18,503 nt of DNA from contig DHNM01000016.1 of assembly GCA_002409525.1 (NCBI GenBank), forward strand, positions 1 to 18,503, in the 5' to 3' direction. This document shows, piece by piece, positions 14,757 through 18,503 of the stretch. Position numbers and translations under genes: made by a program. A model generated the notes under the pieces. It did no database searches and was not told the DNA's origin. It saw only the letters and a program-made list of their open reading frames with translations. Position 1 is the stretch's first letter; every line of letters begins with the position of its first letter. The stretch is from Eubacterium sp. UBA5416 (GTDB lineage Bacteria; Bacillota; Clostridia; Lachnospirales; Lachnospiraceae).

Positions 14757-15998
14757 AGTTCCGCCTTCTCTTTTCTGCTGTCAGAAATATAATTTACGAC
14801 GTACATCATAATTGCAAAAACTGCTGAACCAATAAACATGATTTTAAGCCCCGTGACTTGTAGAATGAGTCCGGACAAACTCGAGAAGACAGGTACGATA
14901 CATAGAGCAAACATGTTCATGATTGACGCAGCCCTGGAAAGGTAATTCTGCTCAACTACTGCAAACATCTGAGTCTGTATGATAAAAGAAGAAATGGCAA
15001 TCCCGGTTCCCATCATAAAGTTTCCTACAGCAAGACCCCCATACTGAACAGCTTCTGGCGCAAAAATGATCGCAACAAATATCAGGTATGGGAGCGCCAG
15101 AAAGACCCCACTCAGCAGAAAAGCCTTCTTGTCTCCAAGTTTTTCTTTTAATGCCGGGCCAAATAAAGTGCTGACCATTATCCCGACTACAGAACCAATG
15201 CCTATCACTCATGCTGTTGCCACCATGAAGCTGATCCTGAACATATGGAACCTGAAATACATTAATAGGAATGAATACAATATTGATCAAACAGGTAAAA
15301 ATGCAGATATTCACAAGCTGTTTTCTCTTCACCAGATATGAAAATCCCTGTTTTAAATCATTCACTGAATTCGAAAGTGTCATCTTCTCCTGTTCCACCT
15401 TTGGCAGATGAAGGGTTACTGAAAAAACACCACAGATCATAAACAGTATGGAATCAATCGCAATTGCACTTCCCAGTCCCAAAAGTCCGATCAGCGCAGG
15501 TGCCACTGCAAGACCTAAGACCTCCAATAGTTTTGTCGCAGAAGTCTGAAGCGCAATCCCGGCATCCATATTTTCTTTGTTGAGTATCTTAGGCGTAACA
15601 CTAGCTGTTGCGGGAGCCCGGAAAGATTCAAAAGAAGAGTTCAAAAATGTAATTATATAAAGCTGCCATCCCCGAATCCATCCTGTCAGATACAAAACAG
15701 CAGTCAAGAATGCACATAACCCTCTTCCAAAATCGCAGATAGATAAAATCACTTTTTCGCTCTTATGCTGCGTGACAACGCCCGAAATCATTCCAAAAAT
15801 CAAATTCGGGAGTCCATTTACAGCAAACAAAGTGGCCACCTGTAAAGTGGAACCCGTGATCTCATAAATCAAAATAGAAAATGCAATCGTGTCAATTCCA
15901 TCTCCGCACCTCGAGAACATCTGCCCCAACGTACTCTTCCAGTAATTCTTTTCATTCTTCAGCAGTACATATCTACTGCGGCTCAATGCTTCTTCCAT
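14750..15998 (-). pseudogene. MFS drug/metabolite exporter with a frameshift
   Basis: A 12-segment major facilitator of the MFS_3 (EntS-like) type. The first two thirds read well from ATG 15998, preceded by GGGAGGATTTTG: SRCGDGIDTIAFSILIYEIT, GMISGVVTQHKSEKVIL, LNSSFESFRAPATASVTPKI. This frame ends in nonsense after PYVQDQLHGGNS. The last third continues in another frame from 15208 with VIGIGSVVGIMVSTLFGPAL and runs to the stop at 14750 (ending SRKEKAELC). The break is near 15208-15213; the total of 1249 bases is one over a multiple of three, so a one-base insertion or a two-base loss explains it. Tandem TGA TAG stops lie in the second frame just upstream of the break. Without the break it would be 415 residues, normal for the family. 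A read error is the alternative. Confidence 0.82.
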
Positions 15999-16024
15999 CA
16001 AAATCCTCCCTGCTATATTGCGTT

Positions 16025-16504
16025 TCAAATTTTCTTTTCCAAAATGATTCTTTGTTCCTCCATTCCACAGTATTCATAAAACTTAATTGCGTTTTTGTTA
16101 AAAGCCCACACCGTCAAATCCATTCGATCTGCTCCTAACTTTCTGCCCTCATTCTCTATCTTTTCTAGCAAATCTCTCCCTATAGATTTTTTTCTATAAG
16201 ACGGCTTTACATAAATTTCCTGAATATATAAACTTTTATGTTTCATTAATAGAGGGTTCTCCGCCGTATTCTTAATTTCCCCAACTCCATACCCTGCTGC
16301 CTTACCGCCTGCCTCTGCTATCATTGCTATACAGTTCTCATCTTCAATCATTTGTATGAAATCTGATTTACTAATCACCGAATCTGTTTTTGCATAAATA
16401 TCAGATCTGTTCTTTACGTGAAGACTATGTAACCCATTCAGCATAATAGAGATCGCTGTATAATCCTTTTCTTTTATACTACGTATATACATTGTTTTAC
16501 TCAT
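16025..16504 (-). CDS. GNAT family N-acetyltransferase
   Basis: A 159-residue soluble acetyl-CoA-dependent acetyltransferase of unknown acceptor. Motif A is YIQEIYVKPSYRKKSIGRDL (93-112) with the acetyl-CoA loop RKKSIG, and motif B is TVWAFNKNAIKFYEYCGM (131-148). The ATG at 16504 follows GAGGG by five or so bases. The MFS start lies 27 bp downstream of its stop, so the two form an operon from the promoter at 16568-16597. Base composition is more AT-rich than in the pilus genes, which fits recent acquisition. Such acetyltransferases next to exporters sometimes give resistance, but nothing here identifies a substrate. Confidence 0.88.
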   Translation of the reverse strand: MSKTMYIRSIKEKDYTAISIMLNGLHSLHVKNRSDIYAKTDSVISKSDFIQMIEDENCIAMIAEAGGKAAGYGVGEIKNTAENPLLMKHKSLYIQEIYVKPSYRKKSIGRDLLEKIENEGRKLGADRMDLTVWAFNKNAIKFYEYCGMEEQRIILEKKI

Positions 16505-16567
16505 TTTTCCCTCATAATTTTTTGAAAAAGCTTTGTAGGTGGATATTCATACATCTATATGCATTTT

Positions 16568-16597
16568 ATTATATCACAGCCATCTTGCCATTCGCAA
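16568..16597 (-). promoter_or_regulatory. Promoter of the GNAT-MFS transcript
   Basis: On the minus strand TTGCGA (16597-16592), an 18-base spacer and TATAAT (16573-16568) with a TGn extension. It starts transcription about 60 bp before the GNAT start codon. Confidence 0.6.
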
Positions 16598-16629
16598 TCA
16601 GCATCTGTCATGAACCGAAATATCTGATA

Positions 16630-16659
16630 TTGTTATCTCCCTACAACCTATGGTAATAT
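16630..16659 (+). promoter_or_regulatory. Candidate promoter of the FUSC-HAD gene
   Basis: TTGTTA (16630-16635), an 18-base spacer and TAATAT (16654-16659). Transcription would start near 16666 and give a leader of about 135 bases that begins with an inverted repeat. Confidence 0.45.
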
Positions 16660-16679
16660 GATGATACAAGGTCAAAAAG

Positions 16680-16712
16680 TCATGTGTTTCATGCCTGCAT
16701 GAAAAAACATGA
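16680..16712. promoter_or_regulatory. Nested inverted repeat in the FUSC-HAD leader
   Basis: The inner arms TTTCATGC (16687-16694) and GCATGAAA (16697-16704) pair perfectly around CT. The outer arms TCATGT (16680-16685) and ACATGA (16707-16712) continue the pairing after a small bulge. No T-tract follows, so it is not a terminator. It may be a repressor site or an RNA hairpin. Confidence 0.45.
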
Positions 16713-16799
16713 ATTTGGAACCCAAACAAACATGAGAATGCAGTCCGATAAAGACATAGAAAAAATAATGAGAGAAACCAAGAAAGGAAAATAAGAAAG

Positions 16800-18086
16800 A
16801 TGACACGAGTTCGTAACAAGATTCCTCCGGTTGGTATGAGAATGATTAAATCAGCTGTTGCTGTTTTTATTTGCTTTGTCATTAATTTGATCCTGGGCGG
16901 AACACGTGATATCATACAATCGATTATCGCCGCGTGTATCTGTATTCAATCGCGGATGGATTACAGTGCCAGAACCGGATTCGAAAGAATCGCCGGCACT
17001 CTGATCGGTGCTGTCTTTGGATACGGAATTGCTCTGCTGCTACGTTTCTTTCCTCATATGGAGGCTTTTGGCGGACTTCCAAAATACATCATCATTTCCC
17101 TTGCTGTTGTGCCTGTCATCTATACAAGCGTCCTTTTAAAATTAAACAACTCTGCAATCATGGGATGCGTAGTCCTCTTCTCCATGACCTTAGGTCCCGT
17201 GGGCAATGATCCGATTGCCTATGCATTAAACCGTGTTGTAGATACATTAATTGGAATCGTGGTGGCAATTGGAGTCAACTACTTCGAACTGCCCCATCAC
17301 CATAACAATGATACCCTGTTTATCTCCGGTCTGGACGACACGCTCTTGAATATGAATGAGTCATTAACCCCTTACAGCAAAATAGAATTAAACCGTATGA
17401 TATCTGAGGGTGCGAAGTTCACAGTCTTTACAAACCGCACACCTGCTTCTCTCGTTGAAGTAATCAGAGATATAGACTTGCACCTCCCTGTCATTGCCAT
17501 GGATGGCGCTGTCCTCTATGATGTACGAGAAAATGAATATTTAAAACTATACATGATCTCAGGCGGAACTGTTGGTAAACTGCTCACTTTCTTTGAATCA
17601 CAGAATGTGAACTGCTTCATCAACACCTTTATCGGAGGTATTGCTGTAACTTTCTGTCCCGAACGTATGACGGTAACAGAAGAAAATGAATATCTCTTCT
17701 TCCGAAAGTCACCTTACCGTCAGTATGTACATACCGCATTTCCCGACAAACACGAAGCCGTCTATATCTATGTTTTTTCCGATCACGACACAATAACTGC
17801 GCTTAAGGAAAATCTATGTCAACAGGACTTTTCCAAAAAGCTCAAAATGAAAATCGTTCCCTCGAAAGAATTTCCCGGAAACGACTACCTGCGTATCTAC
17901 AGTAGAAATGCATCAAAAAGAAACATGATCGAATATCTGAAAGAATATATAGGTGTGGATAAAGTAATTACCTTCGGAGATTCAGCTTCAACTGCAGATA
18001 TTGTAATCCACGATGAAGATACGAATAAAGTGATTAAAACAATGCGCCAACTATATCGGCCGCTGGGACTTAAAAAGAAAAAGTAA
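16800..18086 (+). CDS. FUSC/aromatic acid exporter-like membrane domain fused to a degenerate Cof-type HAD domain
   Basis: A 428-residue fusion. Residues 1-165 hold about six hydrophobic segments of FUSC/ArAE type, including SRMDYSARTGFERIAGTLIG (51-70), a conserved family block. The HAD domain (about 170-428) starts FISGLDDTLLN (174-184); the canonical form is FISDLDGTLLN, so the nucleophile Asp is Gly177 and the usual Gly is Asp180. FTVFTNRTP (207-215) is motif II, Lys373 in NASKRNMIEYL fits motif III, and FGDSASTAD (392-400) is a variant motif IV. Normal phosphatase action is therefore doubtful. The HAD part may sense or bind a ligand for the membrane part. The ATG follows AAAGGA by eleven bases, a weak site. 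It is monocistronic with a terminator at 18088. Confidence 0.85.
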   Translation: MTRVRNKIPPVGMRMIKSAVAVFICFVINLILGGTRDIIQSIIAACICIQSRMDYSARTGFERIAGTLIGAVFGYGIALLLRFFPHMEAFGGLPKYIIISLAVVPVIYTSVLLKLNNSAIMGCVVLFSMTLGPVGNDPIAYALNRVVDTLIGIVVAIGVNYFELPHHHNNDTLFISGLDDTLLNMNESLTPYSKIELNRMISEGAKFTVFTNRTPASLVEVIRDIDLHLPVIAMDGAVLYDVRENEYLKLYMISGGTVGKLLTFFESQNVNCFINTFIGGIAVTFCPERMTVTEENEYLFFRKSPYRQYVHTAFPDKHEAVYIYVFSDHDTITALKENLCQQDFSKKLKMKIVPSKEFPGNDYLRIYSRNASKRNMIEYLKEYIGVDKVITFGDSASTADIVIHDEDTNKVIKTMRQLYRPLGLKKKK

Positions 18087-18087
18087 A

Positions 18088-18105
18088 AGCACCGCCCCCG
18101 GTGCT
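18088..18105. terminator. Bidirectional hairpin terminator
   Basis: AGCACCG (18088-18094), CCCC, CGGTGCT (18099-18105) form a 7-bp stem right after the FUSC-HAD stop. Reading leftwards the stem is followed by TTTACTTTTT, a good tail for the minus-strand tRNA transcript. Reading rightwards the tail is only CTTTAT. Confidence 0.75.
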
Positions 18106-18135
18106 CTTTATCGTCATCGAAAACAGTGCTTTCAG

Positions 18136-18208
18136 TGCGCCTTCAGGGACTCGAACCCTGGACAAATAGATTAAGAGTCTACTGCTCTACCAGCTGAGCT
18201 AAAAGCGC
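18136..18208 (-). tRNA. tRNA-Lys (anticodon CTT)
   Basis: A complete 73-base cloverleaf on the minus strand: acceptor GCGCTTT with AAGGCGC, D arm GCTC...GAGC, anticodon stem GTAGA/TCTAT around loop CTCTTAA (anticodon CTT), variable TTGTC, T arm CAGGG-TTCGAGT-CCCTG and discriminator A. The 3' CCA is not encoded (CTG follows), so it must be added by nucleotidyltransferase. Confidence 0.97.
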
Positions 18209-18239
18209 ATTCATTTGTTATTTTTGGAATGCAAATATT

Positions 18240-18268
18240 ATTATAATAGACTGACAGGAAAAAATCAA
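18240..18268 (-). promoter_or_regulatory. Promoter of tRNA-Lys
   Basis: On the minus strand TTGATT (18268-18263), 17 bases and consensus TATAAT (18245-18240). The start would be near 18233, about 25 bp before the mature tRNA 5' end. It lies directly after the stop of the small gene at 18276. Confidence 0.75.
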
Positions 18269-18275
18269 CCCTTTT

Positions 18276-18428
18276 TTACTTTTTTTTATCTTTTCTGTCA
18301 TTTGCGATTTTTTCCAGGGATTTTTCCAATTCACCTATCGATTTAAGTATGACAGGATTATTTCCTTTTTTCGCATTTAACTGGTAGCCTAACTCCTCCA
18401 CCTTACTTTTTAATTTTGATCTCTTCAT
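18276..18428 (-). CDS. Spo0E-like small protein (possible aspartyl-phosphate phosphatase relative)
   Basis: A 50-residue basic helical protein. The ATG at 18428 is preferred because GGAGG (18442-18438) lies nine bases upstream. It has the two-helix plan of Spo0E-type phosphatases that act on Spo0A-P: KVEELGYQLN (9-18), a short turn AKKGNNP (19-25), then VILKSIGELEKSLEKI (26-41). Aligned by eye with the family consensus, the catalytic SQELD becomes IGELE, so two of the most conserved residues are changed and the Asp is Glu. It may be a divergent or inactive member, or an unrelated helical hairpin. No clear promoter or terminator of its own was seen. Confidence 0.5.
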   Translation of the reverse strand: MKRSKLKSKVEELGYQLNAKKGNNPVILKSIGELEKSLEKIANDRKDKKK

Positions 18429-18503
18429 ATAGAATAACCTCCGGCATAACCTTTGACCTATTGTTTGGATCCCAAGATGCAGATGATACACGGATTGTTA
18501 CGC

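Noticed and set aside
16699..16794. A 31-codon reading upstream of the FUSC-HAD gene (starts MKKHEFGTQ), ending five bases before its ATG, possible leader peptide
   Set aside because: There is no ribosome binding site before its ATG, which sits inside the inverted repeat, and the peptide shows no recognisable feature.
16598..16915. Minus-strand reading opposite the start of the FUSC-HAD gene
   Set aside because: It overlaps the FUSC coding region and the promoter zone and has no motif support.
1..18503. CRISPR arrays, insertion sequences, transposases, phage genes or att sites
   Set aside because: I saw no regularly spaced repeats, transposase motifs or direct duplication of the tRNA-Lys 3' end within the window.

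Overview
The window looks like chromosomal DNA from a Gram-positive, spore-former-type Clostridia, most likely Lachnospiraceae. The evidence is moderate GC with AT-rich intergenic gaps, very strong AGGAGG-type ribosome binding sites, a Tad/Flp pilus locus of the Firmicutes type (Flp1-like pilin, DUF5702-like protein, FHA protein with a DUF6382-like N-terminus, no secretin), a Staphylococcus-like MurG, and small regulators of sporulation type. Family names are from memory of motifs; no database search was possible.

Layout. 1-2635: housekeeping genes. These are an MTA/SAH nucleosidase (- strand, running off the left edge), a TSCPD/TIGR03905-like small cysteine protein followed by murG (+), and a HIT hydrolase (-). 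murG and the HIT gene converge on a perfect 52-bp palindrome. 2762-4028: a small soluble sensor histidine kinase (+) and a rhomboid protease (-) whose 3' ends overlap by 26 bp.

4318-13746: one compact 11-gene Tad pilus operon. The order is prepilin peptidase 1 (reading frame broken at its start, over a GGGAAAG slippery heptamer), TadZ, CpaF/TadA ATPase, TadB, TadC carrying an extracytoplasmic Ig-like insert, Flp1-like pilin, DUF5702-like protein, a TadE-like pseudopilin with two C-terminal Cys/His modules, prepilin peptidase 2, a second TadE-like pseudopilin, and an FHA-domain membrane protein. Several junctions are ATGA overlaps, so translation is coupled. The peptidases should process the pilin and pseudopilins, CpaF with TadB/TadC should drive assembly, TadZ should place the machine in the cell, and the FHA protein probably links it to Thr phosphorylation. 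No outer-membrane secretin or TadD appears, as expected for a cell with one membrane.

13728-16504: a minus-strand block of a YbaK-type deacylase, a truncated histidine kinase fragment, a frameshifted MFS exporter with its own terminator lying inside the kinase fragment's reading frame, and a GNAT acetyltransferase. It reads as an accessory module in decay. 16800-18086: a FUSC-type membrane domain fused to a Cof-type HAD domain whose catalytic Asp is replaced. The right edge holds tRNA-Lys(CTT) with a textbook promoter and a 50-residue Spo0E-like protein, both on the minus strand.

The most interesting signals are the frame break over a slippery site in prepilin peptidase 1, the domain additions on TadC and the TadE-like protein, the FUSC-pseudoHAD fusion, and the 52-bp palindromic bidirectional terminator.
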